Of a stretch of DNA of 64,000 bases, positions 47,028 through 58,875 are shown one piece after another. A program made the position numbers and the translations under genes. The stretch spans positions 496,001 to 560,000 of the forward strand of contig CAWBCO010000003.1 of assembly GCA_963787415.1 (NCBI GenBank). The letters are read 5' to 3'. The DNA comes from CAVUWL01 sp963787415. Lineage in GTDB: Bacteria > Actinomycetota > Thermoleophilia > Solirubrobacterales > 70-9. Each line of letters starts with the position of its first letter. Within the stretch, counting starts at the first letter, position 1. Below the pieces are notes generated by a model. It did not search any database. It saw only the letters and a list, made by a program, of their open reading frames with translations, and was not told where the DNA came from.

Positions 47028-48026
47028 ATGGCGGCGCTGATCACTGTCTTCGCGCTGCTAGTCACAGCGATCGCTTGCGGTTACCTGGCGCCACGAGCCG
47101 TTGCCGAGGAGCCCTCTGAAGAACTACCTCAGGTCGAAGTCACCTATGAAGGCTCATTTGAAGATTCAAGCCATGTCTTTACGCCAAAATCCGATGGTCA
47201 TGCCGAAAGTGAACTGGACTGGTCTGCGAGCGGCAGCTCTGATGAGCTCGGAGTGCCTGGGCCGCTGAACTTCACCAGCTTCTCGGGCGGCGAATCGAGT
47301 GAAATTCACGAAAACGGCGAAACTGAATGTATAAATAAAACCTTCTCGCTGGCCCCGGGAGCCAATCCAGTCCCATCTGACTGGGATTTGGAAGAGAGCG
47401 AGGACTTCCCCACGCCCGGATGGCACTATCAGGTCTCCGACACCGCCCTGCAGCTGCCGAAGATCAAGGAAAGCTGGGAAGACTGCCACGGGGATAAAGG
47501 CGAGGGTGAAATCTCAACCCTTGCCGTCCATGAGTTCTTCAGCGGCAGGGTGGGAGTCTGCGAATTCGAACCCGCCGAAGCTGAGAAAAAAGCCGAGCAA
47601 GCACTGTTCGCGGAATTGACATTCCTCCCCGGCGAAGATGTCTCTGTCACGCGCGAATTCGATCCCCCAGAATGTGAACATGTGAACCCTGAAATTACGT
47701 CAACGGTCACTGTCAAAACGAGGTTGACCGCGAAGGTGTCGAGTCTCCCGGTCGATGAGGACACCAAGGAGCCCGATGAGCCGGGGACCGGGCCAGATTC
47801 GGAGCCCGAAGCCAGTCCCGAACTGATCAACCAGCACAGTTGCAAGGTGCCGCAGTTGAAGGGCAAGAGGCTAAAGGTCGCCCGTAAAGCCCTTGAACAG
47901 GCGAACTGCCAACTTGGCGGGGTGAAGGGGCGAAAGACCAAGACGGCCAAGGTGATCGGCGAGCACCCCAAACCGGGCTCGGTGCTCGCACCGGGGGCCG
48001 GGGTCGACATCAGGCTAAGCGGCTAA
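47028..48026 (+). CDS. Exported protein with C-terminal PASTA domain
   Basis: 332 residues. The N-terminal helix 'LITVFALLVTAIACGYLAPRAVAEEP' is a signal peptide or anchor. An acidic ectodomain of about 220 residues follows (VEVTYEGSFEDSSHVFTP; SGGESSEIHENGETECINKTFSL), then a Pro/Glu linker. The last ~65 residues are a PASTA module, 'CKVPQLKGKRLKVARKALEQANCQLGG...VIGEHPKPGSVLAPGAGVDIRLS'. PASTA domains bind peptidoglycan stem peptides or beta-lactams, so the protein is probably held at the cell wall. No kinase domain is present. The ectodomain family is not recognised. Confidence 0.82.
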   Translation: MAALITVFALLVTAIACGYLAPRAVAEEPSEELPQVEVTYEGSFEDSSHVFTPKSDGHAESELDWSASGSSDELGVPGPLNFTSFSGGESSEIHENGETECINKTFSLAPGANPVPSDWDLEESEDFPTPGWHYQVSDTALQLPKIKESWEDCHGDKGEGEISTLAVHEFFSGRVGVCEFEPAEAEKKAEQALFAELTFLPGEDVSVTREFDPPECEHVNPEITSTVTVKTRLTAKVSSLPVDEDTKEPDEPGTGPDSEPEASPELINQHSCKVPQLKGKRLKVARKALEQANCQLGGVKGRKTKTAKVIGEHPKPGSVLAPGAGVDIRLSG

Positions 48027-48417
48027 ACCGCCGATGGCAGCCCGGCCAAATCCCCGGGTTGTAGTTCCACCAGCAGAGGGCTTCACCGATCCCACCCGAG
48101 CGGGCGCTGACGCACGGCGCTCTGACCCGACTGATCAGTAGCCCTTGAATCCGCACAGTCCAGCTCGTGGAGGCTCGGGCGGGCTTTCAGGCCAGACCGA
48201 GGTTCCTGCTGGTGAGTCTTGGGGAGTGAGGGTGAGACCAAGGGAATGCCTGGCGCAGTTTGGAGGCACGGCTTCGCGCTCCCAACCGCTGCCGGCCCTG
48301 CCGCCGAGACAGGCTCTGCGCGCGCGGGCAGACGATGCGTTAGCGCTTGCCGCTGCGGCGGAGCTGGCACTTCTGCTTGTCTGCTTTTTCGTGCTTCGGC
48401 GCCGGGTTGTCGTGGCC
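48027..48417. other. Gap containing an in-frame extension of the SRPBCC gene
   Basis: On the minus strand the frame of the SRPBCC gene continues past its TGA for 25 codons to TAA at 48340-48342, encoding a Lys-rich tail (APKHEKADKQKCQLRRSGKR). The rest (48027-48339) shows no supported gene. Confidence 0.4.
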
Positions 48418-48966
48418 TCAGTCGCGATGCGGAGGCGGTGTCGCCTCCTCTGCTGAGATCCCGAACTTCCGCTGGTACTCGGCGTTAAGCGCCGCCCACT
48501 CCCCCGATCGGTCCAGGCTGCGCTTGGCTGGAGAGGCGCCACCGTCAAGAAGCTCGGCGAGGGCGGCGAGGCAGCCGTGCCAGCCGGCGCCGTCACGCGC
48601 CGCCTTTAAGCGGTCCTCGAAGGTGTGGATGAGGATCAAAACCGAGCCCTCTTGGTGGGGGTGGATCTCAAAGCGCAGGTGGTTAGATTCCGCCTCGCCC
48701 GCGGTCCAGGTGTAGCCGAGCAGGCGCGGTGGGTCGTAGTCGGTGACCTCGCCGTCGGGCATGTCGGCGATGTGGCCGCCTGGGACATAGACAACGCGGC
48801 CCCCGACCATGGGCTCAAAGCGTGCCGGGGTGGGGTGCCAGGCCGACTCCTCCTCGGGCTCCGTCAACGCCCGCCAAACTCGGTCGGGGGCATGGTGCAG
48901 CAACCGTTCGAAGCGCAGCGCCGGCTTGCCGTCTCGTTCTTCCAGGGTCGCATCCGCTGTCGGCAT
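48418..48966 (-). CDS. SRPBCC/AHSA1-domain protein
   Basis: 182 residues from ATG 48966. The START-like SRPBCC pattern is 'ALRFERLLHHAPDRVWRALTEPEEESAWHPTPARFEPMVGGRVVYV', then 'DYDPPRLLGYTWTAGEAESNHLRFEIHPHQEGSVLILIHTF' and a C-terminal helix 'AGWHGCLAALAELLDG'. Such proteins bind hydrophobic ligands in a deep cavity. It starts 1-2 bases after the ArsR gene stops, a pairing repeated in many bacteria in which the regulator controls the SRPBCC gene. Ligand unknown. An odd in-frame Lys-rich stretch lies beyond the stop codon. Confidence 0.87.
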   Translation of the reverse strand: MPTADATLEERDGKPALRFERLLHHAPDRVWRALTEPEEESAWHPTPARFEPMVGGRVVYVPGGHIADMPDGEVTDYDPPRLLGYTWTAGEAESNHLRFEIHPHQEGSVLILIHTFEDRLKAARDGAGWHGCLAALAELLDGGASPAKRSLDRSGEWAALNAEYQRKFGISAEEATPPPHRD

Positions 48967-48967
48967 T

Positions 48968-49273
48968 TCAGCTCTCCTTTTCCAGGTGTCGTTCGAGTGC
49001 GTCGAGACTGCCGTGCCAGAGGCGCTGATAGGGCGCGATCCAGCCAAACAGCTCCAACATCCCTTCCGGACAGAGCTCATAGAGGCGCCGTTGCCCCTGC
49101 ACCCGTGCCCGCACGATGTCTGCCTCGCGCAGGATCCGCAGGTGACGGGATGCGTTGGGCTGGCTGAGGCCGGTGCGGTTGACGATCTCACCGACCGACC
49201 GGGGCCCGTCCATCAGCAGGTCGAGAATTCCCCGTCGGGATGACTCGGCGAGGACCTCAAACACGTCTTTCAT
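48968..49273 (-). CDS. ArsR-family winged-helix regulator
   Basis: 101 residues: 'VFEVLAESSRRGILDLLMDGPRSVGEIVNRTGLSQPNASRHLRILREADIVRARVQGQRRLYEL', a complete ArsR winged helix with recognition helix 'SQPNASRHLRIL'. No metal-binding Cys motif is present, so it is of the non-metal type found with SRPBCC (AHSA1) partners. The C-terminal helix contains Trp pairs (FGWIAPYQRLWHGSL). An AT-rich upstream region at 49277-49315 holds a palindrome and probably the promoter. It is the first gene of a two-gene operon. Confidence 0.9.
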   Translation of the reverse strand: MKDVFEVLAESSRRGILDLLMDGPRSVGEIVNRTGLSQPNASRHLRILREADIVRARVQGQRRLYELCPEGMLELFGWIAPYQRLWHGSLDALERHLEKES

Positions 49274-49288
49274 CTTCTGTATTCAATC

Positions 49289-49300
49289 ATATACTTATAT
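49289..49300. promoter_or_regulatory. AT-rich palindrome upstream of the ArsR gene
   Basis: ATATACTTATAT (5-bp arms around CT) lies 16 bp upstream of the ArsR start in a short AT-rich island unlike the rest of the window. It could be the ArsR operator overlapping the promoter. Confidence 0.45.
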
Positions 49301-49340
49301 AAGCCACAACAACTATTTAGCTCTAAGGGAGAAGGAGCAG

Positions 49341-49451
49341 GTGAGCGCGACCCAAGAGCAGCGGGGGCAGGTCGTGGCCAACGAGGGCTGGGACACCGCT
49401 CGAGCTCAGCGCTCCGAGGATGCCGCCTGGGTTGCGATCCTGACCCAGTGA
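49341..49451 (+). CDS. Possible 36-residue small ORF
   Basis: GTG 49341 follows AAGGGAGAAGGAG closely and opens 36 codons (MSATQEQRGQVVANEGWDT...). The ribosome binding site is good, but the peptide has no recognised features. It could be the broken start of a lost gene. The remainder of 49452-49800 has no supported gene. Confidence 0.25.
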   Translation: MSATQEQRGQVVANEGWDTARAQRSEDAAWVAILTQ

Positions 49452-49800
49452 GAGATTTGGCGCTGGCGGGCCGAGGAGGCTTGGGTCCTGACCGAGATCG
49501 GAGGAGCTAGTCGGGGCGCCGCGGCGATTTTGCTTGATCCGGTGATGCCCGGCGATTATCCTGGAAGCCTTGGAGGCAGGGATCGGAGAGCAACGACGAA
49601 GGGCGAGGCCCACGGAGTCACGCGGCGCAGGAGACCGGGCCCGAACTCCAGGCTGTCGGCTGCCGATGACGGGGCTTCGGCGACTTGCGGGAGAAAGGGC
49701 GTGATCGCCGTCTGGTCGATCATCCAACCGCCCCGCCCGATGGATCAGGTCTGTGCGCTGAATTGGAGAAGCAAGTGACAGCGGTCGACGGATTGGACTG

Positions 49801-50731
49801 GTGGCAGCGATGAATTCAAGTTGGCCGTCCACTTCATATGGGGAGTGGAGGGAGACCTGCGACACGCTTCACGCCCACACCCAGGTGCTGGGAAAGCTTG
49901 CGGCGCGCTTGGCTGCGCCCGAACCGCAGCTCCAGCATGCTGCATTGCGGCTCAGCGCGCGGGGGTGGGAGACATCGCCGTTGCCGGCGCCCGACGCCTC
50001 GGGGGTATTGGTTGTCGGGCTCGATCTACGAACACACGAAGCGTTCGCCGAGCACAGTGACGGACGGCAGCAAAGCGTCCCCCTGACGCCTGACAGGCCG
50101 GTGGGGAACGTGACCCGGGAGGTGATTGAGATCGGTCGCTAACCTCGGGGGCGCGGTTGAGATCGACCCCACGCCCCAGGAGGTGGGGTGGAGCGTGCCC
50201 CTTGATGAGGACGAAGAACACGCACGCTATGACCCAGACTCCGTTGGCGCCTATTTCCTCGCCGCAACTCAGGCGGCGCTAGTCCTAGCCGCATTTCGGG
50301 CGCCATTTCGCGGGCGGGTGACGCCGGTCAACGCCTGGTGGGGGTCATTTGACCTGGCCGTCAACTTCTTTTCGGGCCGCCCGGCAAAGCCTCCGGCGGA
50401 GGACTTCATCATGCGAAACGCGATGGATTCCCAGGAGGTTGCGGTGGGATGGTGGCCCGGCGATCCAAACTACGCCACGGCGGCGTTTTACGCCTACGCA
50501 CACCCGGCGCCTGCTGCATTTGCCGATGGCCAGATCTCTCCAGCCGCTGCCCGCTGGGACACGGCGCTTGGCCAATACATCTTGGATTGGGATGACGTCC
50601 GCACGAGCGCCGATCCAGCGGCCCTGGCGATTGAGTTCGCCCGATCGGTGTTTGATCACGCCTGTGCCGTGTGTGAGTGGGATCCGACCCTCGCGGCGAG
50701 CGCCGACGGGACGCCGCCACCGGTCACGTAA
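49801..50731 (+). pseudogene. DUF5996-family gene with a frameshift
   Basis: Two adjacent frames together encode a full DUF5996 protein. Part one (49801-50142) has 'SSWPSTSYGEWRETCDTLHAHTQVLGKL' and 'ALRLSARGWETSPLPAPDASGVLVVGLDL'. Part two, from about 50140 to 50731, continues with 'GGAVEIDPTPQEVGWSVPLDEDEEHARYDPDSV', 'WWGSFDLAVNFFSGRPA' and 'ATAAFYAYAHPAPAAFADGQ'. The first frame stops at TAA 50140-50142; removing one base there restores the reading. The family's function is unknown. It is either a recent pseudogene or a sequencing error. The surrounding sequence keeps normal codon use. Confidence 0.8.
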
Positions 50732-50921
50732 CGCTTGGCGCCATGATTGCCACCAGGGCGGGCTCCACCGCAACGATCCCTCGCCGGGCTTTGACCGCTA
50801 CCCCGGGAGCTCAGGAGCGTTTACGCTCAGCTTGATCGGGGATACACCTGGCGGCGCCAGGTCCCGCACCGGATGCGGCTTTGGGTGGTCCGAGACTGAG
50901 ACGAGCGGTAGTGTCTCAGCG

Positions 50922-51824
50922 ATGCCGGCGCGAGAGCTCACGACTCTGCTTGAGGGTGGCGCATTCTTTGAGGGGCCCCGCTGGCACGATGGTAAGTGGT
51001 GGGTATCTGACTTCTACCAACACACGGTGCTGACGGTCGACCCAGACGGCTCGAGTGAAGTCGTGATGAGCGTTGATCAGCAGCCCTCAGGGCTGGGTTG
51101 GATGCCCGATGGCTCGCTGCTCGTCGTCTCGATGAAAGATCACCGCATTTTGCGCCGGCACTCCGGTGGTGAGGTTTCTGTGCATGCCGATCTGAGCGCG
51201 CACTGCGCCGGGCATCTCAATGACATGGTCGTTGACCGCCAGGGACGCGCGTTTGTCGGGGAGTTCGGCTTTGACCTGATGGCCTTTGCCGATGCGGCCC
51301 TGGCGAAGCTGATGCGGGTCGACCCAGATGGCTCGGTCACCGTGGTTGATGAAGAGATGAGATTCCCCAATGGCTCGGTAATCACACCCGGAGGTGAGAC
51401 CCTGATCGTCGGCGAGACGGCGGGTGCTCGCTTCACCGCGTTCACGCTTGCCGTTGACGGTTCGCTCAGCGATCGGAGGATATGGGCACAGGCTGGTTTC
51501 GCCCCCGAGCTCGGCCCCCTGGCGGAGACTCTGCCGCAATTGGAGTTTGCGCCTGACGGCTGCACGCTGGATGCCGAGGGCTGCATCTGGGCCGCCGATG
51601 CGGTTGGCGCCCGCTGCCTACGGATCGCGCAAGGTGGTGAAATCCTCGAGGAAATCCGAGCGCCCGAGGGTCTGGGCATCTTTGCCTGTGCGCTTGGCGG
51701 TGAGGACGAAAGCACGTTGTTGCTTTGCGCCGCGCCCGACTTCTTGGAGACCAATCGCTCACCCGCCCGGGAGGGCGTGCTGCTTAGCACCGTCGTCGAC
51801 GTTCCCCACGCCGGAATGCCCTGA
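50922..51824 (+). CDS. SMP-30/gluconolactonase-like beta-propeller protein
   Basis: 300 residues from ATG 50922; the frame is open further left but there overlaps the DUF5996 gene in another frame. It has the SMP-30 family pattern: 'LLEGGAFFEGPRWHDGKWWVSDFYQHTVLTVDPDG' with the metal-binding Glu in F-x-E-G-P, 'GHLNDMVVDRQGRAFVGEFGFD' with Asn-Asp ligands, and 'FPNGSVITPGGETLIVGET'. Enzymes of the family hydrolyse sugar lactones with Ca or Zn. The natural substrate is unknown. It lies about 190 bp after the DUF5996 gene. Confidence 0.87.
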   Translation: MPARELTTLLEGGAFFEGPRWHDGKWWVSDFYQHTVLTVDPDGSSEVVMSVDQQPSGLGWMPDGSLLVVSMKDHRILRRHSGGEVSVHADLSAHCAGHLNDMVVDRQGRAFVGEFGFDLMAFADAALAKLMRVDPDGSVTVVDEEMRFPNGSVITPGGETLIVGETAGARFTAFTLAVDGSLSDRRIWAQAGFAPELGPLAETLPQLEFAPDGCTLDAEGCIWAADAVGARCLRIAQGGEILEEIRAPEGLGIFACALGGEDESTLLLCAAPDFLETNRSPAREGVLLSTVVDVPHAGMP

Positions 51825-52243
51825 GGCCCCTTCGGGCCGGGCTTATTTCGCTCCTAGCTCTTGCGTCCTGACCGGCGCTGGGGGTGCTCAGGAAGTCTCG
51901 TTCCCGCTCCGCTGCCTGGGTTTGGATGCCCCTTCTTGATCAAGGAGGTGAGATCCCGAACTTCGGGGTGCGGGGTCGTTGAGATGGGATCGCGGCGCCG
52001 GTTCGTGTTGAGCGGGGATGCGCCGGTACTCATCGCCAAGGGGCAGGGTGCCAGCATCCGTGATTGCCGCAAGCACGATCGGCGCCCTGAGTCCAACCGC
52101 CAAGCAGGGTAGCGGCCCAGTGAACCAGCTCTGCGGGCGACGTCAGGACCGGGGCATTTCGGCGGCCCGCGGCGAGGCCGATAGGGTCACGCGAATGAGA
52201 CCGTTCCTGGGCAACCTGTGGCCTGCCGGTTGCAGGCCTTCTG
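51825..52243. other. Gap before the ClC gene
   Basis: A GC hairpin GGCCC-CTTC-GGGCC (51825-51838) directly after the SMP-30 stop may act as a terminator, without a T-tract. Around 51970-52080 the plus strand reads 'VLSGDAPVLIAKGQGASIRD', faintly like the start of class III aminotransferases, but there is no continuation. Nothing else is supported. Confidence 0.35.
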
Positions 52244-53605
52244 ATGGTTGAGGCGCCACAGGCGAGCTCGGAGAGGAGTCCCGGCCCAAAGGCCGGGGCG
52301 CTGCTCGCGCTGCTCCTCCTTGCCGCGATCGTCGGAGTGGTGGTCTCTTTGGCCTCCTGGGCCCTCCTCGAGCTGATTCACCAGATTCAGCATTTTGTCT
52401 TCACCGACCTTCCGAGCGATCTCGGCTATCACAACGGCCCGCCATCGTGGTTCTACATTGTCGTCCTCGCCGCCGCCGGACTGCTGATCGCGATCGCGAT
52501 CGTCCGCCTCCCGGGTCAAGGAGGCCACGTTCCGGCCGAGGGTCTAAAGATCGGCGGCGACCCGACCGCGCCGATTGAATTGCCGGGAATCATTCTTGCT
52601 GCCCTCGCCACGGTTGGACTCGGCATGGTTTTAGGTCCCGAGGCTCCCCTGATTGCGCTGGGGGCGGGAATGGGAATATTTGCGATTCGAACGATCCGAC
52701 GCGACACTCCTGAAGAAGTGCAGGCCGTGATCGCTGCCTCTGGCAGTTTCGCCGCGATGGCCCTGCTCTTTAACTCCCCGATCATCGCCGCGGTGATCCT
52801 GATCGAGGCCTTGGGGCTGGACCGTGAAAAACTGCCCCTCGTCTTGCTCCCGGGACTTTTGGCCGCCGGGATTGGCTCGCTGGTCTCGATCGGCATGGGC
52901 TCGATCACCGGTCTCAGCACGAGTGCCTATGCGCTCGGCGCGCTGCCGCTGCCGGCGCTTGCCCAGCCGGCGCTGTCTGACTTTGCCTGGACCATTCCCC
53001 TCGCCGTTGCGGTCGCCGTTCTCACCTTTGCCGTGATGCGGCTCGGTCTCCTCACTCACCGCTTCGTGAACCCGCGTCCGTTCCTGCTCTTGCCGCTCGC
53101 CGGAATCCTCGTTGCCGCCCTGGCGATCGCCTTTCATGGGGCGAGCGGGAAAGGCATAAATGAAGTTCTCTTTTCCGGCCAGGATGCGCTCCCGGGCCTG
53201 GTCGCGAGCGCTGGTGCCTGGTCGGTATCCGCTCTGCTTTTGGTCCTCGCCTTCAAGGGACTCGCCTGGGCAGTTTCGTTGGGCAGCTTCAGGGGCGGCC
53301 CCACGTTTCCAGCACTTTTCATCGGCGCAGCCGCGGGACTTCTCGCCTCACATTTGCCGGGTTTCGCAATTACAGGGGCGATCGGGGTCGGCATGGGGGC
53401 GGGGGTTGTCTCGGTTTTGCGGCTGCCGCTCTCAGCCGTAGTGTTGGCCACTTTGCTGGTCAGCAAATCCGGGGAGGGGGCGGGGCCGTTGATCATCGTT
53501 GGCGTGGTTGTTGCCTACCTGGTCACCACGGCGCTCGGTAAAGCCTTTGATTCCCCCCAACATGGCCCGGTGGCGAGTGCGCCTGCTTCAGCAACAGCAA
53601 GTTAG
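52244..53605 (+). CDS. ClC-family chloride channel/transporter
   Basis: 453 residues with about ten or more membrane segments. The ClC filter motifs are recognisable though altered: 'GQGGHVPAEGLKIGG' for the G-S-G-I-P region, 'GLGMVLGPEAPLIALGAG' for G-R-E-G-P with the gating Glu retained, and 'FRGGPTFPALFIGAAAGLLASH' for the G-x-F-x-P region. 'LLFNSPIIAAVILIEAL' also fits. There is no CBS domain. The altered first motif means ion preference (chloride, fluoride or other) and channel versus antiporter mode are uncertain. Stands alone in front of the sugar/respiration genes. Confidence 0.88.
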   Translation: MVEAPQASSERSPGPKAGALLALLLLAAIVGVVVSLASWALLELIHQIQHFVFTDLPSDLGYHNGPPSWFYIVVLAAAGLLIAIAIVRLPGQGGHVPAEGLKIGGDPTAPIELPGIILAALATVGLGMVLGPEAPLIALGAGMGIFAIRTIRRDTPEEVQAVIAASGSFAAMALLFNSPIIAAVILIEALGLDREKLPLVLLPGLLAAGIGSLVSIGMGSITGLSTSAYALGALPLPALAQPALSDFAWTIPLAVAVAVLTFAVMRLGLLTHRFVNPRPFLLLPLAGILVAALAIAFHGASGKGINEVLFSGQDALPGLVASAGAWSVSALLLVLAFKGLAWAVSLGSFRGGPTFPALFIGAAAGLLASHLPGFAITGAIGVGMGAGVVSVLRLPLSAVVLATLLVSKSGEGAGPLIIVGVVVAYLVTTALGKAFDSPQHGPVASAPASATAS

Positions 53606-53951
53606 GCGGATTTCACCGTTGGCGGCGGTCGCCCCTTGGCCCCGCCCTGATCGCTTTTAACCTGGATGCCACTCTTGACCCCTGCGTCATTCAGTTGGCC
53701 GTTTGCGCTGGCAGGTTCGGCCCGGTGCACGGATTGGGACGGAATCACCTGCTTCGGATGATGTCAACCCGTCTCCTCACTCATAGGTTCCAATCCTCGG
53801 GCGCCGTGGAGTGCATGCGTCCAATCAAAGATGCCAACACCAGTCTCGATCAGATCTTTCGCAGAGGACGTCGGCGCCCAGATCGCGGTCGCAATCGAGG
53901 GAGCCTTATCAATGCGCAGGCAAAAGCAGACCCAATGAAAGGACGGCGTCA
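53606..53951. other. Gap upstream of zwf
   Basis: Frames are open on both strands but with no recognised content. The zwf frame itself is open to 53811 but Arg/Ser/Gln-rich and unlike G6PDH. AAAGGA at 53938-53943 is the probable ribosome binding site of zwf. No promoter consensus found. Confidence 0.4.
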
Positions 53952-55381
53952 ATGGCAGTAGCCACCACTCCGAGCGAGGCTCCCTCTCTGAGGGGTGCCG
54001 GCGCCCCGCGTGCCGCCGATGTCTTCGTCGTCTTTGGGATCACCGGTGACCTGGCCAAGGTGATGACCTTTCACTCGCTTTACCGACTCGAGAAACGTGG
54101 CCTGCTGGATTGCCCGATCCTCGGCGTGGCGGTTGATGACTGGAGCGTTGAGAAACTGCGCGAACACGCGCGCAAGGCGATCGAAGATTGCGGTGAGACG
54201 ATCGAGGATGCCGTCTTCAATCGCTTTGCAGAGCGGCTTTCCTACGTTTCCGGCGACTTCTCGGATGCGGCCACCTTTGCCTCGATCGCCGCCGCGATCG
54301 AAGGGAAACAGAGCCCGGTCTTCTACCTCGAGATCCCGCCCTTCCTCTTTGGCGCGGTGATCAAGGGCCTCTCGGAGGCCGGTCTCACCGCCTCGGCCCG
54401 CGTCGTCGTCGAGAAGCCCTTCGGCCACGACTTGGCCTCGGCTCGAGCCCTAAACGAGGAAGTCCATCGCTATATCGAGGAGTCCCAGCTCTACCGAATC
54501 GATCATTTCCTCGGCAAGATGGGCCTGGTCGAGATTCTCTTCCTGCGCTTTGCCAACACGATGCTCGAGCCGGTCTGGAATCGCAACTACGTTTCCTCGG
54601 TCCAGATCACGATGGCTGAGAGCTTCGGGGTCGAGGACCGCGGGCACTTCTATGACCCGGTCGGAGCGCTGCGCGACGTGGTCGTCAACCACCTGATGCA
54701 GGTGGTGGCTGCGGCGGCGATGGAGCCGCCCTCGGGTGCGGATCCGGCGACGCTCAAAGATGCGATGTTCTCGGTCTTTCGCTCGATGCCCGACGCTGAC
54801 CCCGCCCACTACGTTCGTGGTCAGTACGACGGCTATCGCCAGATCGACGGCGTGGCCACCGACTCAAGCACCGAGACCTATGCGGCGCTGCGCCTTGAGA
54901 TTGAGAATTGGCGATGGTCGGGGGTGCCGTTCTTTATCCGCACCGGCAAGGATTTGCCCGTCACCCAGACCGAGCTGCGCCTGGTCTTCAAGCACCCGCC
55001 GAGACTGGGGCTGGGAATGCAAGGGCGCCCCGAACCTGATCAGATCGTGATCAAGCTCGATCCGAGTACCGGCGTACGGATGCTTTTGCAGGCGCAGCGA
55101 AGCGGCGAGCGCCAACCCGAGCAGATTCACCTCGACATGGAGTTCGCTCAAGAGGGCGGGGAGGGGCCGACTCCCTATGAGGTCCTCCTGCACGCGGCGA
55201 TGGTTGGCGACAGCGCCCGCTTCACCCGCCAAGACAGCGTCGAGGAGACCTGGAGGGTTCTGCAGCCGCTGCTTGACTCCCCGTCGCCGGTGCATGGCTA
55301 TGCGAAGGCCTCATGGGGCCCCGAGGAGGCTGATCATTTGGTCGCCGGACACGGCCGCTGGCATCACCCCTGGATCGCCTC

Positions 55382-55385
<4 letters not shown>
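53952..55385 (+). CDS. zwf: Glucose-6-phosphate dehydrogenase
   Basis: 477 residues from ATG 53952. The coenzyme loop is 'VFGITGDLAKVMTFHSLY' (G-x-x-G-D-L-A), the active site is 'YRIDHFLGK' in 'ESQLYRIDHFLGKMGLVEILFLRFAN', and 'VVEKPFGHDLASA' and 'HFYDPVGALRDVVVNHLMQV' are also family-specific. It oxidises glucose-6-phosphate to 6-phosphogluconolactone with NADP+ (or NAD+). It is not the F420-dependent type. The stop overlaps the next start by 4 nt (ATGA), so it heads a run of coupled genes. No opcA-like partner is present. Confidence 0.94.
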
Positions 55386-57291
<1,906 letters not shown>

Positions 57292-57295
<4 letters not shown>

Positions 57296-58875
57296 GTGAT
57301 TACGACGTGATCGTGATCGGCAGTGGAGCCGGGGGAGGAACTCTGGTTCACCGCCTGGCGCCGTCGGGGAAGCGCATACTGCTCCTGGAGCGCGGTGACT
57401 GGCTGCCCCGCGGGCCGCAGAACTGGTCCGCAGAGTCGGTTTTCGTCGACAACCGCTACATCTCCAAAGACACCTGGTATGACGCCCAGGGCGAGCAGTT
57501 TCAGCCTCAGATCCACTACTTCGTCGGCGGTGCGACGAAACTCTACGGGGCGGCGCTCTATCGACTGCGGGCCGAGGACTTCGGCGAGCTACACCACCAC
57601 GACGGGATCTCTCCGGCCTGGCCCGTGAGCTATGAGGAATTTGAGCCCTACTACAGCCAGGCCGAGCAACTGTATGAGGTCCGCGGGGTCCGTGGGGAGG
57701 ATCCGACCGAACCGCCGAGCAGTGCCGATTACGCATTTGGGCCGATCTCCCACGAGCCCCGCATCCAACAGCTCTCCGACGACCTGGAAGCGGTTGGGCT
57801 GCACCCCTTTCATGCCCCCTGTGGAGTGATGCTGAACGAGGCGGATATGTCCCACAGCAGCTGCGTTCGCTGCGGGACCTGCGATGGCTTTCCCTGCCTG
57901 GTTCAGGCGAAGTCAGACGCCGAGACGCTCGCCGTGCGACCTGCGCTTGAGCACCCCAACGTCACCCTGCAAACCGGCGCGGAGGTTGTCAAGCTCGAGA
58001 CCGACCCCTCGGGCCAGACGGTGACCGGGGTCGTGGTCCGACGCGACGGAGTAACCGAGAAGCACTCGGCCGACATCGTCGTCGTCTCCTGCGGGGCGGC
58101 CAACTCGGCCAAGCTGCTGCTCTCCTCGGCGAGCTCCGAGTACCCGAACGGACTCGCGAACGGCTCCGATCAGGTTGGTCGCAACTACATGTTCCACGCC
58201 AGCCAGGCCGTGCTGGCGATCTCCAAGGAGGAGAATCCGACCGTCTTTCAAAAGACCCTCGGTCTCAACGACTTTTACTTTCGTTCCGAGGACTCCGATT
58301 TCCCGCTCGGCAACATCCAGATGGTCGGCAAGTCCCAGGCTGAGATGTATCGCGGCGAGAAGCCGCTTCAGACTGCGCTTGCCCCGGAGTTCGCGCTCGA
58401 TCAGATCGCCCGCCACGCGATCGACTTCTGGCTCTCAACCGAGGACCTTCCCAGGCAAGAGAACCGGGTAACCCTGCACTCTGATGGCGCCGTTCGGCTG
58501 AGCTATGAGCCGACTAACGCCGAGCCCAAGCGCCTCCTCTATGAGCGGCTCAAGTCGATGCTCGGCGACCTCGGCATGCACGAGCACCACCTGCTGGCGC
58601 GAAGCGCCTACCTGCGAACCGATATCCCGGTGGCCGGGGTTGCCCATCAGGCCGGCACCTGTCGCTTCGGGTCCGACCCCTCTGACTCGGCCCTGGATGT
58701 CAACTGCAAGGCACACGAACTGGACAACCTCTACGTCGTGGATACCAGCTTCTTCCCCAGCATCGGAGCGGTCAACCCGGCGCTGACCGCGATGGCGAAC
58801 GGCTTGCGGGTGGGAGACCATCTGATTGAGCGGCTGGGGACGAGCCGATCCCAAGAGGCCGCCGGTGCCGACTGA
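57292..58875 (+). CDS. GMC-family FAD oxidoreductase (sugar/choline dehydrogenase type)
   Basis: 527 residues. FAD loop 'YDVIVIGSGAGGGTLVHRLAPSGKRILLLERGDWLP', 'YFVGGATKLYGAALYRLRAEDFGE' (second FAD motif), a Cys cluster 'CVRCGTCDGFPC' as found in gluconate/glucose-type GMC dehydrogenases, and the C-terminal catalytic His region 'GVAHQAGTCRFGSDPS' and 'LYVVDTSFFPSIGAVNPALTAMANGLRVGDHL'. No Tat or Sec signal, so probably cytoplasmic. It should oxidise an alcohol or sugar hydroxyl and pass electrons on; substrate unproven. It overlaps GH15 (ATGA) and the NDH-2 gene (11 nt). Confidence 0.9.

Noticed and set aside
49323..49865. 180-codon minus-strand ORF in the gap after the ArsR gene
   Set aside because: Ser/Arg/Pro-rich with no motif, and it overlaps the start of the DUF5996 coding sequence in antisense.
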